From Verrucomicrobiota bacterium (GTDB lineage: Bacteria > Verrucomicrobiota > Verrucomicrobiia > Limisphaerales > UBA9464), in NCBI GenBank assembly GCA_016871805.1, contig VHCG01000027.1, positions 1 through 53,556 on the forward strand: 53,556 nucleotides of DNA, written 5' to 3'. Below, piece by piece: positions 1-7,858 of the stretch (position 1 is the stretch's first letter; every line of letters begins with the position of its first letter). Under the pieces are notes generated by a model. That model was not told the origin of the DNA, searched no databases, and saw nothing but the letters and a program-made list of their open reading frames with translations. The translations under genes and the position numbers were made by a program.

Positions 1-2
1 GG

Positions 3-173
3 GATTATCGTCAGGAGTACAACCGACACAGGCCGCACAGCCGATTGGGCTATCTCAGCCCGGCGGCCTTCGCCAAGACTCAAAGTCCATCCCCGGCTCC
101 GGTCGGGCTCCGCCCTCCCTCCACCGGGGATGGACTTTCCGCAGCGAACCAACCACCATCAACTAGAGCCTAA
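3..173 (+). CDS. IS3-family transposase (OrfB), C-terminal fragment, cut by window edge
   Basis: The open frame from the window edge to the TAA at 171-173 encodes the end of an rve-type (DDE) integrase. The run DYRQEYNRHRPHSRLGYLSP is the conserved closing stretch of IS3-family OrfB proteins, in which the last catalytic glutamate helix is followed by 'YN..RPHS.LGY.SP'. The catalytic D, D and E residues lie upstream of the window, so nothing can be said about activity. The final ~35 residues (KTQSPSPAPVG...) are low-complexity and are encoded across a perfect 15-bp inverted repeat. The gene points toward the truncated efflux gene immediately downstream. Family assignment is secure; the exact IS group is not. 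Confidence 0.85.
   Translation, partial: DYRQEYNRHRPHSRLGYLSPAAFAKTQSPSPAPVGLRPPSTGDGLSAANQPPSTRA
82..138. repeat. Perfect 15-bp inverted repeat with 27-nt loop in the transposase 3' end
   Basis: AAAGTCCATCCCCGG at 82-96 is exactly complementary to CCGGGGATGGACTTT at 124-138, with a 27-nt C-rich loop between. The repeat lies inside the transposase frame shortly before its stop, so the transcript would form a strong hairpin there. No T-run follows, so it is not a classical intrinsic terminator. Confidence 0.8.
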
Positions 174-213
174 AACCCTCACATCCCTTGGAGCAGTTTT
201 TAAGGTCCTGTCA

Positions 214-391
214 CTACCTCAATGGAAAGGCCAGCTACTTCGAAGTTCTCGAAGCCCAGCAGCAGCTCTACCCGACCCAGTCGGACCTTGCCCAGGCCCG
301 GTTCGCCGAGGCCAATGCCGTGGTGAACCTCTACCGCGCCCGCGGGGGCGGATGGAACCTCACCAACAATCCGACATGGACGCGGCCCTAG
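214..391 (+). pseudogene. Efflux outer-membrane factor (TolC/NodT type), 3' remnant truncated by the IS
   Basis: About 58 codons ending at TAG 389-391 give the C-terminal end of an RND-pump outer-membrane channel. The stretch YLNGKASYFEVLEAQQQLYP followed by 'AVVNLYRARGGGW' is the hallmark ending of this family, whose full length is normally 450-500 residues. The usual ending is 'LYRALGGGW'. Homology begins at Y (codon 215-217), just inside the IS boundary at about 213, so the rest of the gene has been replaced by or separated from the insertion sequence. No start codon or ribosome-binding site of its own is evident. The remainder may exist beyond the left edge of the IS, which would show simple insertion, or may have been deleted. 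Confidence 0.8.
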
Positions 392-435
392 GAACCGGCA
401 ACTTTCGAAACCAGATGGTGTTGCAGAAAACCAAC

Positions 436-1200
436 ATGCGATCCGCTGTCCAGCGATGGGGGTCGGCGCTCCTCGGAGCGTCCTTGGTCGGGTGCGTCGT
501 CCAGACGACGATCGCCGCAGACAACCCGTACCTGTCCCTCACGAACCGGAACGCGTTCGGCATCAAGCCGCCGCCGCCGCCACCTGAGCCGGCTCCCCCG
601 CCGCCGCCGCCGCCCTCCCCGCCACCCAATGTCTTCCTGACTGGGGTCTCCCGTTCCGGAGGCGTCAAAAAAGCCTATTTTGCCATCAATCGACCCGGCG
701 GAAAGCAGCCCGATTACGAGACCCTTCAGGAGGGCGAAGAGTTCGAGGACATCAAGGTCCTCGAGATCGACGCCCCGGCGGGTCGTGTGAAGACGCAGAT
801 CGCAGGCAAGGACGTGACGCTGAGCTTCGCGGAGAACGGACTGAAGGCGGCGGGTGGCAGTCCCGTCGCCCCTGGCGCTGTACCCCCGAAGAATCCCAAC
901 GTGCCCGTGCCTGCAGCGCCAGTTCCGGCACCTAGCCTCGTCGGTGCCAGCGGCGGAGGACCCGTCGTGATCGGACGCGGTGGTTCGGCAGCCAACAATC
1001 GCGCAGGGGGGCAAACCATCGTGCAACCCGTCGTCCAGCCCTTCATCAACGGCGGTGGAAATGGGGTGCCTATGAACGTCATACAGGACAATGCAGGGGA
1101 CTTCACTCCAGCCCAGCCGGTTCAGCTGGCCCAGCCGATCGACTCGGGCGGCCGCATCCCGCCCCCGCCCCTGCCCCCGCCGACCCGGAACACGCCCTGA
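436..1200 (+). CDS. Exported proline-rich protein with a PilP/GspC-like C-terminal segment
   Basis: The product is 254 residues. It begins with a basic, hydrophobic export signal (MRSAVQRWGSALLGASLVGC), which could be read as a lipobox (LVG-C) or as a signal peptide cleaved near 'IAA-DN'. A polyproline tract follows (nucleotides about 565-627), and then a compact region, 'VFLTGVSRSGGVKKAYFAI...LQEGEEFEDIKVLEI', whose pattern of a short beta-rich repeat with 'L.EGE...I.V..I' resembles the small periplasmic domain of PilP/GspC-type secretion or pilus proteins. The last ~110 residues are low-complexity P/G/A/Q. An ATG at 415 is an alternative start. The open frame extends upstream to 130, but that part overlaps the IS and efflux fragments and is not believable. 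The function is inferred only by resemblance and is uncertain. Confidence 0.7.
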   Translation: MRSAVQRWGSALLGASLVGCVVQTTIAADNPYLSLTNRNAFGIKPPPPPPEPAPPPPPPPSPPPNVFLTGVSRSGGVKKAYFAINRPGGKQPDYETLQEGEEFEDIKVLEIDAPAGRVKTQIAGKDVTLSFAENGLKAAGGSPVAPGAVPPKNPNVPVPAAPVPAPSLVGASGGGPVVIGRGGSAANNRAGGQTIVQPVVQPFINGGGNGVPMNVIQDNAGDFTPAQPVQLAQPIDSGGRIPPPPLPPPTRNTP

Positions 1201-1230
1201 GCGCGGCACGCTCGAGGACCCGGCACCGAC

Positions 1231-2901
1231 TCAGACCACCTCGGGTTCCCCGATGACCGAGGTGTTGTCCCGGGACTGGACTCCCTTCGATGCCAGACTG
1301 TCCTCCGGGGAGGCGTAACCCGGGATGATCCGATCCAACTGCGGCTGGGTCGCGCCGAGATGATCCCGGATGATTCTGCCAAGCACTGAGCGGTAGTCGG
1401 TGTTTCGCTGCAAATACCGTCCCGAGGCCCGGAACATTGACCCTGTCGGTCCCGTCACCCACGGAACCACATGGTCACCGTCACCACCACAGTTCCAGAC
1501 CCCCGTCCGTTTCACCCCACCCAAGGCGTCAGGCTGGAAGCCGCGAACGCCACCCCCCGCCACCATCATGACGCTGGCCTCGGCGTGATCGGTTCCGCCA
1601 TCGGAATTCTCGATGCTGGTGCGTCCGAACTCCGAAAGCGTGACCACGACGAGGTCGTCCCAGTGGCACCTGCTCGAGTACTTGGTGAAGTACTTCTGGA
1701 GCGCATACATCGTCCAGCCCACCCGGCGGAGCAGTCCCGCGTGGCTGCCAGTGTGGGCTCCGAGGCCTGCCGCCGTGTTCCTGTCATCGACCTGGTTGCT
1801 GTGGGTGTCCCAGCCATCGATCGAAACCCCTGAGACGATGGCGTCCGTGTTGTTCAGGAGGATCGATGCGGTCTTCAGGCGGGTGAAGTAGTCGTAGGAC
1901 GAAGTGGGGACGACGTACTTGTCGGCCCGGTTGCCAGAGGCGCGTTTCCAGCCACCGTTTTTATCGTTGGTTGTTGGAAACAGGAAATAGCCACCCCCAT
2001 TGGCGTTGGCCCAGTCGGTATCGGCATCGGTCGCCACGTCGTCCCGGAATGTGTTGTCCGCCTCGGCGAACTTGAGATCGGCAAACAGGTCGAGGGTTCC
2101 ACTGAGGTTCCGATATTGTAGCTCGAGCAGGTCCCGATCCCGTTTTTCGGCGAACCGAGCCCTGTCCGCAGGCTCAAGGGCTGCAGAGAGTTTCGCCTTG
2201 GCCGCCGCCGTGTTCGGAATCGAAAGCAGCCCATAGCGGGTCGGATCACCGATGTTCATCATGGCCGCTTTTGAACCCCGCAGGATCATCGGCAGCGAGG
2301 TGCCGATGGTGACGCCCGTCAGCGGCGAGGTGTTGGCCAGACCCGACTCAAGCATCGCCCGGTAGAGCAGACCATCCTTGGCCCCGGAACTTGAAGGTGC
2401 CCCTGTCTCCCAGTAGGCCTGCGAATCGAAGTGGGACCGGGACTGTCGCGGATAGCCAACCCGATGGATCAAGGCGAGATCCCCGGCGTTATAGACCGGG
2501 GACAGGAACTTGAGGGAGGGATGCAGCCCAGCGAAGCCGTTGCCGAGAGACAGGGTGTAAGGATGGGCGTAGATCCCGGCCGTGTTCCCAGACTCCGGGA
2601 AGATCGCCGGACCAATCCGGGCCGCCGGCTGCAGGGGATCGTCGGGGATGGCGAGGTGGGGACGGCTGCTGTAGTAGGCCGGATCCCCCACCGGGATCAC
2701 GGTGTTCAGACCGTCGTTGGCCCCGCGCAGGAACAGGAAGAGGAGCTTGCGGACCCGACCGTTCGGACCGGGTCGACCGATGGAGCCTTCCGCCAACGCC
2801 CTCTGGAGGACCAGGGGGACATCGGTGAGAGAGGCCAGTGCAGCACCCAGCCCCATTCGGGTGGCGTGGGACAGGAAGGATCTCCGGCTCAGGATGTTCA
2901 T
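1231..2901 (-). CDS. DUF1501 family exported protein
   Basis: The 556-residue product starts with a twin-arginine-like signal (SRRSFLSHATRMGLGAALAS) and continues with the DUF1501 hallmarks 'KLLFLFLRGANDGLNT', 'FDSQAYWETG', 'DGWDTHSNQ', and 'LSEFGRTSIENSDGGTDH'. The last two are alkaline-phosphatase-superfamily-like motifs that carry His and Asp. DUF1501 proteins are exported, are abundant in Planctomycetes and Verrucomicrobia, and are nearly always paired with a DUF1800 or DUF1553 partner; their biochemical role is not established. The start lies 13 nt downstream of the DUF1800 stop, so the two genes are almost certainly co-transcribed. Length is normal for the family. Confidence 0.93.
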   Translation of the reverse strand: MNILSRRSFLSHATRMGLGAALASLTDVPLVLQRALAEGSIGRPGPNGRVRKLLFLFLRGANDGLNTVIPVGDPAYYSSRPHLAIPDDPLQPAARIGPAIFPESGNTAGIYAHPYTLSLGNGFAGLHPSLKFLSPVYNAGDLALIHRVGYPRQSRSHFDSQAYWETGAPSSSGAKDGLLYRAMLESGLANTSPLTGVTIGTSLPMILRGSKAAMMNIGDPTRYGLLSIPNTAAAKAKLSAALEPADRARFAEKRDRDLLELQYRNLSGTLDLFADLKFAEADNTFRDDVATDADTDWANANGGGYFLFPTTNDKNGGWKRASGNRADKYVVPTSSYDYFTRLKTASILLNNTDAIVSGVSIDGWDTHSNQVDDRNTAAGLGAHTGSHAGLLRRVGWTMYALQKYFTKYSSRCHWDDLVVVTLSEFGRTSIENSDGGTDHAEASVMMVAGGGVRGFQPDALGGVKRTGVWNCGGDGDHVVPWVTGPTGSMFRASGRYLQRNTDYRSVLGRIIRDHLGATQPQLDRIIPGYASPEDSLASKGVQSRDNTSVIGEPEVV

Positions 2902-2914
2902 GGGCGAGGCGGTG

Positions 2915-5425
2915 TCATTGCTCCTGGAAACGCTGTGTGGACATCAACAGCGCCGCGGCACCACGGATCCGCTGGTCATGGGCGGTGGACCCGACGGTCA
3001 ACGAACTGAGTGGCGAGGCCGTGCCGCCGTCGGTCGTGTCCAGGAACCCGACCGCCACCTTTCGATAGGCCTCGAGGTTGGCCTTGCCCTCGGCGGGAAA
3101 GAGCATTTGGAGGAGGAGATCCGCCACACGCCCGGAATCCCGGACACCCTCGGCTCCAAGCCTCGACTGGAGAACACCGAGGACATTCACCCGCGTGTTC
3201 GCACCCGCGTCATCCTTCCCCGTCATTCCAGCGGGCATGAGCGCCGAAGTGACGAACCGCAGACGCTCCGCCAACGTGCCCGCACTGACCCAACCCGCGG
3301 CATCTTCCGGGTATCCATCGGGCTCGACCCGGTCGAACAACCGCATGCGGCCCGCCCGGTTCATGAAGTTGGCCAGGCCGTAGCCATCGGTCTCCGAAGA
3401 GGAGGACCCATCCGCCAAGGGCACCCGAAGGGCTCGGATCGTGCCCACTGCGAACTCCAGGGGAGTCTTCACCTTCTGCAGCGAGCCCCCGTTTCCTCGG
3501 AACAGGTCCGACCTGAGGATGGTCTGTAGGATGGGCCTCAGCTGGCCCTTGGGAGCCGATGTCTCCCAGACTGTCATGCACCGGTGGATCAACTCCTCCT
3601 CCGGCGAGGTTTCGGCATCGGTGAAATCATAGCCATGCTCGAACCCATCGTGGACCAGCAGCCGACACAGCTTCACGCTGATGTATTCCTGGGTAAACGG
3701 CTGGTCGGCCATGTGCCGCAGGGTGTCGTAGCCGTCCTGCATTCCCGCATTCCCCGAACGGGCCGGCAGGGTCAGCGAGTAGTCCCGCCCCGCCCACGGA
3801 GGACCGAACCGATCCGGGACCCTCTTTCCCCCCAGCCGGGCACCACTGGTATCCCACTCATGGAACAGGTGCTTTGCGGCATTGTTGTGCCGGTCCGTCC
3901 GGTACTTGAAGCCCCACACGCCGACCACATTGGTGTTCGAGTTGAGGGCGCTGCCGGTGACTGCGGGATTCACGTAGTTGGTGCTCCGCGCCGCCAACGG
4001 ATTGAACTCGTTCGCGGCATCCAAGAGCTCGAGACGCCACCCGGTCCACACCTTTGAAATCTCGACGATGTCCTGCTGGTCATAGCCATTGTCGACGCCG
4101 AAGCAGAACAGCTCGCAGAGCTCCCGGGCGTAGTTCTCATTGGCCACGTACTTGCCGTCCCCGCGGGACGTGACGGTGTCCAGGTAGACAATCATCGCCG
4201 GGCTCTCGGCGCTGATCTTCAGGAGATCATGGAATGTGACACCGGGCTTAAGAAGGGCCTCCCGCCACCGTTGGTTCTCGACGAATTCGGTCCGCACCGC
4301 GAGACGCTCCGGAAGGGGCGAGTCGTACCCACGCCCGTCGAAGTAATCCCGCGTCTTGGTGAACTCCGTGACGAAGTGGTTCTCGAGGAATTGTCGGAGC
4401 ACCTCGTGGAGCTGTCGGGGCGACTGCACCGCCCGCAACACATGCCACGCGCGAAGGTCCGCCAATGTCGCCTGTCCCGACTTCAGCTTGCCGAACAGAG
4501 GCGCCGGATTGTTCTGGCTCCCGCTGAGGTCATGGGTGCTGGAGATCCCACTCCCGGAGAGACGAATCGTGAGCCGGGCCGACTGGTCCGCAGTCCAGTA
4601 CCAATAGCTCAGGGTATAGGTCTGGGAGGCGCTGAGGGGGGGCGTAATGGTCTGGAAGAGGGACGACGACTGCGATTCGCCCGCCTCGGTGGACACCAGG
4701 TGCAACGAAGCGGCCCCCGAATGGACGATCGAGGCGCTTCGGGCGGAGCTGACCAGGTTGGAGGACAGCGTCCAATCCGGCGCCAACGGCGCCTCGAAGT
4801 CCCCATTCCGGAGGAGGTTCGGCTTGGAGCCGTCGTCGCCCACCCCAGTCACCAGTCGGAGGTCATCAAGGTATGCGTCCCCAGCACCATCCATGTAGAT
4901 GTAGAGCTTGGAAGAACTCCCTGTGCCCGTGACCACGACCTTCTGCCATCGCGGCGAAGCATTCACAACATCCAGGGTCTCCGGAACCTCCTCCACCCCG
5001 ATCTGTTCCTGGAGATAGGCCTCGGGGCCAATCTGCCGGACCCGATCCAGTTCATCGGGAGTCGGCCCATAGGCGATCCGATGGAGCAGCGTCGTGCCCC
5101 AGAGGACGTCAGCGTCGAGACCCCGTGCCTCAACCCGGTATAACCCGGTAATTTCAGATCCGAGGGAAACCGTCCATTGGAAGTCAGCGGGGCCCACAAG
5201 GACCGGCTGGAAAGGCAATCCGAGGCCGGGGCTTGCCTGGAGCTCATAGGCCTCAATGGCCGGCTGCGGGTTGAAACGAAGTCCCAGCCGCTCAACGCCG
5301 TCCACGATCTGCAGTGACGCCGACAGGGAGGGAGCCGATCCAGGGTCGGCGAAGACTGCCGGGACGGCTACGAGCGCCATCACCAAACCCATCAAACTCA
5401 GCGGTGGATGCCGGAGATCAGTCAT
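2915..5425 (-). CDS. DUF1800 family exported protein with an inserted galactose-binding-like domain
   Basis: The 836-residue product opens with a signal peptide (about residues 8-26, ending 'AVFA'). Residues ~35-105 form a short beta module ending 'GLYRVEA'. DUF1800 begins at about residue 113 (LLHRIAYGPTPDELDRVRQI) and breaks off near residue 150. Residues ~158-310 instead read as a carbohydrate-binding or galactose-binding-like beta sandwich ('LLRNGDFE', 'HSGAASLHLVS', 'YTLSYWYWT'). DUF1800 then resumes at about 322 with 'LADLRAWHVLRAVQSPRQLHE' and 'FLENHFVTEF' and continues through 'NYARELCELFCFGVD' to the C terminus. It is the first gene of a DUF1800-DUF1501 operon. The insertion reading is my inference from the alignment pattern; the family assignment is firm. 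Confidence 0.92.
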   Translation of the reverse strand: MTDLRHPPLSLMGLVMALVAVPAVFADPGSAPSLSASLQIVDGVERLGLRFNPQPAIEAYELQASPGLGLPFQPVLVGPADFQWTVSLGSEITGLYRVEARGLDADVLWGTTLLHRIAYGPTPDELDRVRQIGPEAYLQEQIGVEEVPETLDVVNASPRWQKVVVTGTGSSSKLYIYMDGAGDAYLDDLRLVTGVGDDGSKPNLLRNGDFEAPLAPDWTLSSNLVSSARSASIVHSGAASLHLVSTEAGESQSSSLFQTITPPLSASQTYTLSYWYWTADQSARLTIRLSGSGISSTHDLSGSQNNPAPLFGKLKSGQATLADLRAWHVLRAVQSPRQLHEVLRQFLENHFVTEFTKTRDYFDGRGYDSPLPERLAVRTEFVENQRWREALLKPGVTFHDLLKISAESPAMIVYLDTVTSRGDGKYVANENYARELCELFCFGVDNGYDQQDIVEISKVWTGWRLELLDAANEFNPLAARSTNYVNPAVTGSALNSNTNVVGVWGFKYRTDRHNNAAKHLFHEWDTSGARLGGKRVPDRFGPPWAGRDYSLTLPARSGNAGMQDGYDTLRHMADQPFTQEYISVKLCRLLVHDGFEHGYDFTDAETSPEEELIHRCMTVWETSAPKGQLRPILQTILRSDLFRGNGGSLQKVKTPLEFAVGTIRALRVPLADGSSSSETDGYGLANFMNRAGRMRLFDRVEPDGYPEDAAGWVSAGTLAERLRFVTSALMPAGMTGKDDAGANTRVNVLGVLQSRLGAEGVRDSGRVADLLLQMLFPAEGKANLEAYRKVAVGFLDTTDGGTASPLSSLTVGSTAHDQRIRGAAALLMSTQRFQEQ

Positions 5426-5509
5426 TGAATTTGATGACCTTCAATGCCTAGCAGATTCAAGGCCATCTATCAAAGCCGCATCACCCTAAATTTGACGATG
5501 GCCCGGCGC

Positions 5510-5890
5510 TCAGAGCAGCCCGCGTTCCTCAAGCTCTTCCTCATCGAGCCCCAGATAATGGCCAAATTCATGGACGTAGGTGATCCGGACCTCCTCCACG
5601 AACAGCTCGATATCCTCCTCGGCGAAATCCCAGAGGTTTTCCAGGAAGAGCAGGATCTGGAGCGGAAGCCCGGAGGCGTTGGCCTCCCCGACCGGATCAC
5701 CCACGAACATCCCGAGAAGATCCGGATCCCAGCCATCCCCGAGGAGGGCCTCACTCGGGTGGGATTCGTAGGTGACAGGCACTTCCATGGCATGCCGTCT
5801 CAGGTCGTCCGGCAGGGCTTCCACCACCCGGGACACTTCATCCTGGGCCAGCCGGAGCAGGTTTTTCCAATGGTCCTGGTCGGACGACAT
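5510..5890 (-). CDS. Minimal zinc metallopeptidase, zincin-like (PF06262 family)
   Basis: The 126-residue product carries HEFGHYLGLDEEEL near its C terminus, matching the HExxHxxGxxE metzincin-like pattern of the small DUF1025/MMP proteins in which two His and a downstream residue hold zinc. The region before it (LQILLFLENLWDF...VRITYVHEF) also matches the family, whose members are typically 110-140 residues, so the gene is complete. No signal peptide is evident, which suggests a cytoplasmic location. The substrate is unknown for the family. The gene stands alone between the DUF1800 gene and the tRNA, on the minus strand. Confidence 0.88.
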   Translation of the reverse strand: MSSDQDHWKNLLRLAQDEVSRVVEALPDDLRRHAMEVPVTYESHPSEALLGDGWDPDLLGMFVGDPVGEANASGLPLQILLFLENLWDFAEEDIELFVEEVRITYVHEFGHYLGLDEEELEERGLL

Positions 5891-6014
5891 CGCCGAATAC
5901 GGGACCCGAAATCCCTCGTTCGGGTCGACAGGAATCCGACCAAACCACGGTTCGCCATCCCGTCAGACCTTTGGAATCTGGGACAACGCATCAGTCCAGG
6001 ATCCAAAAAACGTT

Positions 6015-6044
6015 TTGACGGCCCGGAAAACGCATCGGTAGCTT
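6015..6044 (+). promoter_or_regulatory. Candidate sigma-70 promoter for tRNA-Asn
   Basis: TTGACG (6015-6020), an 18-nt spacer and TAGCTT (6039-6044) put the start of transcription about 10 nt before the tRNA. An A/T-rich stretch just upstream (AAAAAACGTTTT) could serve as an UP element. The -10 match is weak. Confidence 0.45.
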
Positions 6045-6061
6045 CCGCCCCTCAGAAGCGT

Positions 6062-6136
6062 TCCAGAGTAGCTCAATGGTAGAGCTATCGGCTGTTAACC
6101 GATCGGTTGTAGGTTCGAGTCCTACCTCTGGAGCCA
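6062..6136 (+). tRNA. tRNA-Asn (GTT)
   Basis: The acceptor arm TCCAGAG pairs with CTCTGGA, the D arm is GCTC/GAGC, the anticodon arm ATCGG/CCGAT encloses the loop CTGTTAA with anticodon GTT at 6094-6096, and the T arm GTAGG/CCTAC encloses TTCGAGT. CCA is encoded at 6134-6136. All stems pair perfectly. Confidence 0.97.
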
Positions 6137-6265
6137 TCTCCCCTCCCCTCTTCGGTTCCCCACCGACCCCTTCCCCTGCTGATTTCGAAAACTGTCCCTG
6201 GATTTGGGGTCTTTCGTCTGTAGGTAGGTTCCCATCCCCCTCCGGCCTGTTCGCTGTGGGGTGTC

Positions 6266-7858
6266 ATGGTCGGCGATTCGGCAACACTCCTCCTCGTGGC
6301 AATCCGCGGCGGCATCCGGCTGTCGGGACAGATCCGCCTTGCCCATGTGGATGCCACGCGACGACGGGAACTCCTCCTCCCCCTGCCACAATTCGAGACG
6401 CGGACCGACTGGCGAGAGGCGATCGAATTCTTCACGACCCCCGGCCTCGGGACGGACTACGCGGCCACGGACTCCCACCTGCAGAGGCTGTTGGCCAAAG
6501 CCCCTTACGATCGTCTGGGTGAAGAAGATCGGGCGGAGCTGAGCCGGCTTCACTCCGAATACGCCTACCTGAAGACCGCCGAGGAACTCGGCCAGGACTG
6601 GGCCGACGGATCCCGCGTGGATCCGGAGGACCTGGCCGCCCTGTTCGCGGTCCGACAGTGGCAACGACGCTCTCTCGACCCGTCACCCACAGTCCTCCAG
6701 CGACTGGCAGGGGTTCTCTGGGAGATGGGGGTCGACTACGCGCGCCACCACCCCGGCCGGTTCCCGGTTCATGGCCGACTGCCCCGACACCTGCAGGCCT
6801 TCCTTCGAGGTCTGGATGAGTCCAGTAGTCTGCCAGACCCTTGGCTTTCCGAACTGGTTCCTCGCCTGTTCCAAGTTCTCTCGGAACACGACACGACATC
6901 CCAAGGCGACGCCTGCGGCCTGCGAGGACCCGAGATCCTGCGCCGATTGACCTTCGGCATCCTCCACAAGGTCACCCGCCGGGTGGATCCAGGAGAAATG
7001 ACTGACACGAGCCCGGTCGAGGACCTTGCCGAGCGGGATCGCATCGCGGACTGGGGGGAACACCTGATGCGGACGGTCCTCCGGTGGATCAACGCCGAAC
7101 AGTCCGCCACATCCAACGCAACACCCGTCAGATCCACCCCCACGGGTCCGGAGGGATTGCCCCGGGTGGCCCTCGAATTCTTCGAAGCCGCTGTGTCGGA
7201 CTCCGCCCGACTCGACCAGGCCCTCGGCTCGGGTTCCCTTCCTTCGCTGCTGCAGGCAGGAGTCCGCCTGGTCGGGGAACATCCCTCGCTGGCCAAAGAG
7301 GGAACGACCGGCATTCCCGAACTCCTCAAGTATCTCGCGGACCTCCTGGAGACCCCGTCCCGTCATCGATTCTCCCAGGTCCTCCCGTCGTTGGCCGAAC
7401 GGATCCTCCGTCACGCTGCCGAAGATCCGGTGCGGCTCTGGCCCACACGACCCCGCAGCTCGACCGACTCCCCCCTTGTGGCGATCAGCGCACAGGTTCT
7501 GAGGCTCCTTTTCGATGAGAAGACCGATGTCGGGCCGATCTCCAGGTTCCGCCCGTCCGACCTTGTATCCATCCTGGACCAGGTCCTGACCCGGTGCGTG
7601 AACTCCCCGGAACTGTGGCTTCAGCCGGACGGTGCCCCTGCGGAGAGGCTCCCGCTCGCGATTCGACGGTGGCTCGCCCTCCTCGACGATCCACGCCGTG
7701 GACGAACCGCTCCCACACAGGCCCTCCGGATGCTTGAGGAGGTGTTGGATGCCTCGGAAGGCACCACGAAATCGGCCACCCGGAGGCCCATCGGAATCCA
7801 GACCCGCCGATCCACGCGGGCCCGCCCACCGAACCGGAAAAAGAGAACCCCTCCATGA
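6266..7858 (+). CDS. Hypothetical protein, 530 residues, coupled to a downstream lipoprotein
   Basis: I do not recognise this family. The product has no clear signal peptide or membrane segment. It is rich in Arg, Leu, Pro and Asp, and from about residue 60 onward looks like a mostly alpha-helical repeat-like protein (many L..LL....R/E heptad-like stretches, such as 'LPSLLQAGVRLVGEHPSLAKE'). The last ~40 residues are basic and disordered (RRSTRARPPNRKKR). Its ATGA stop/start overlap with the following lipoprotein gene implies translational coupling and a shared role, possibly at the cell envelope. The ATG at 6266 is the first in frame after the tRNA, but no good ribosome-binding site precedes it. 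Codon usage and GC content match the neighbours, so the frame is likely to be real. Confidence 0.7.
   Translation: MVGDSATLLLVAIRGGIRLSGQIRLAHVDATRRRELLLPLPQFETRTDWREAIEFFTTPGLGTDYAATDSHLQRLLAKAPYDRLGEEDRAELSRLHSEYAYLKTAEELGQDWADGSRVDPEDLAALFAVRQWQRRSLDPSPTVLQRLAGVLWEMGVDYARHHPGRFPVHGRLPRHLQAFLRGLDESSSLPDPWLSELVPRLFQVLSEHDTTSQGDACGLRGPEILRRLTFGILHKVTRRVDPGEMTDTSPVEDLAERDRIADWGEHLMRTVLRWINAEQSATSNATPVRSTPTGPEGLPRVALEFFEAAVSDSARLDQALGSGSLPSLLQAGVRLVGEHPSLAKEGTTGIPELLKYLADLLETPSRHRFSQVLPSLAERILRHAAEDPVRLWPTRPRSSTDSPLVAISAQVLRLLFDEKTDVGPISRFRPSDLVSILDQVLTRCVNSPELWLQPDGAPAERLPLAIRRWLALLDDPRRGRTAPTQALRMLEEVLDASEGTTKSATRRPIGIQTRRSTRARPPNRKKRTPP

Larger units (their letters stand above)
1..213 (+). 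mobile_element. Right end of an IS3-family insertion sequence
   Basis: The transposase 3' end is followed by about 40 bp of non-coding DNA and then, without any gap, by mid-protein sequence of an efflux gene. The likely right terminal repeat, read inward from the boundary, begins TGACAGGACCTTAAAAACTG (complement of 194-213). It starts with TG, as IS3-family ends usually do. The left end lies outside the window, so the terminal repeats cannot be compared and the boundary is good to only a few bases. Confidence 0.6.

Noticed and set aside
130..435. Upstream extension of the proline-rich protein gene
   Set aside because: The extension overlaps the IS end and the efflux remnant in another frame, and the export signal begins at 436.
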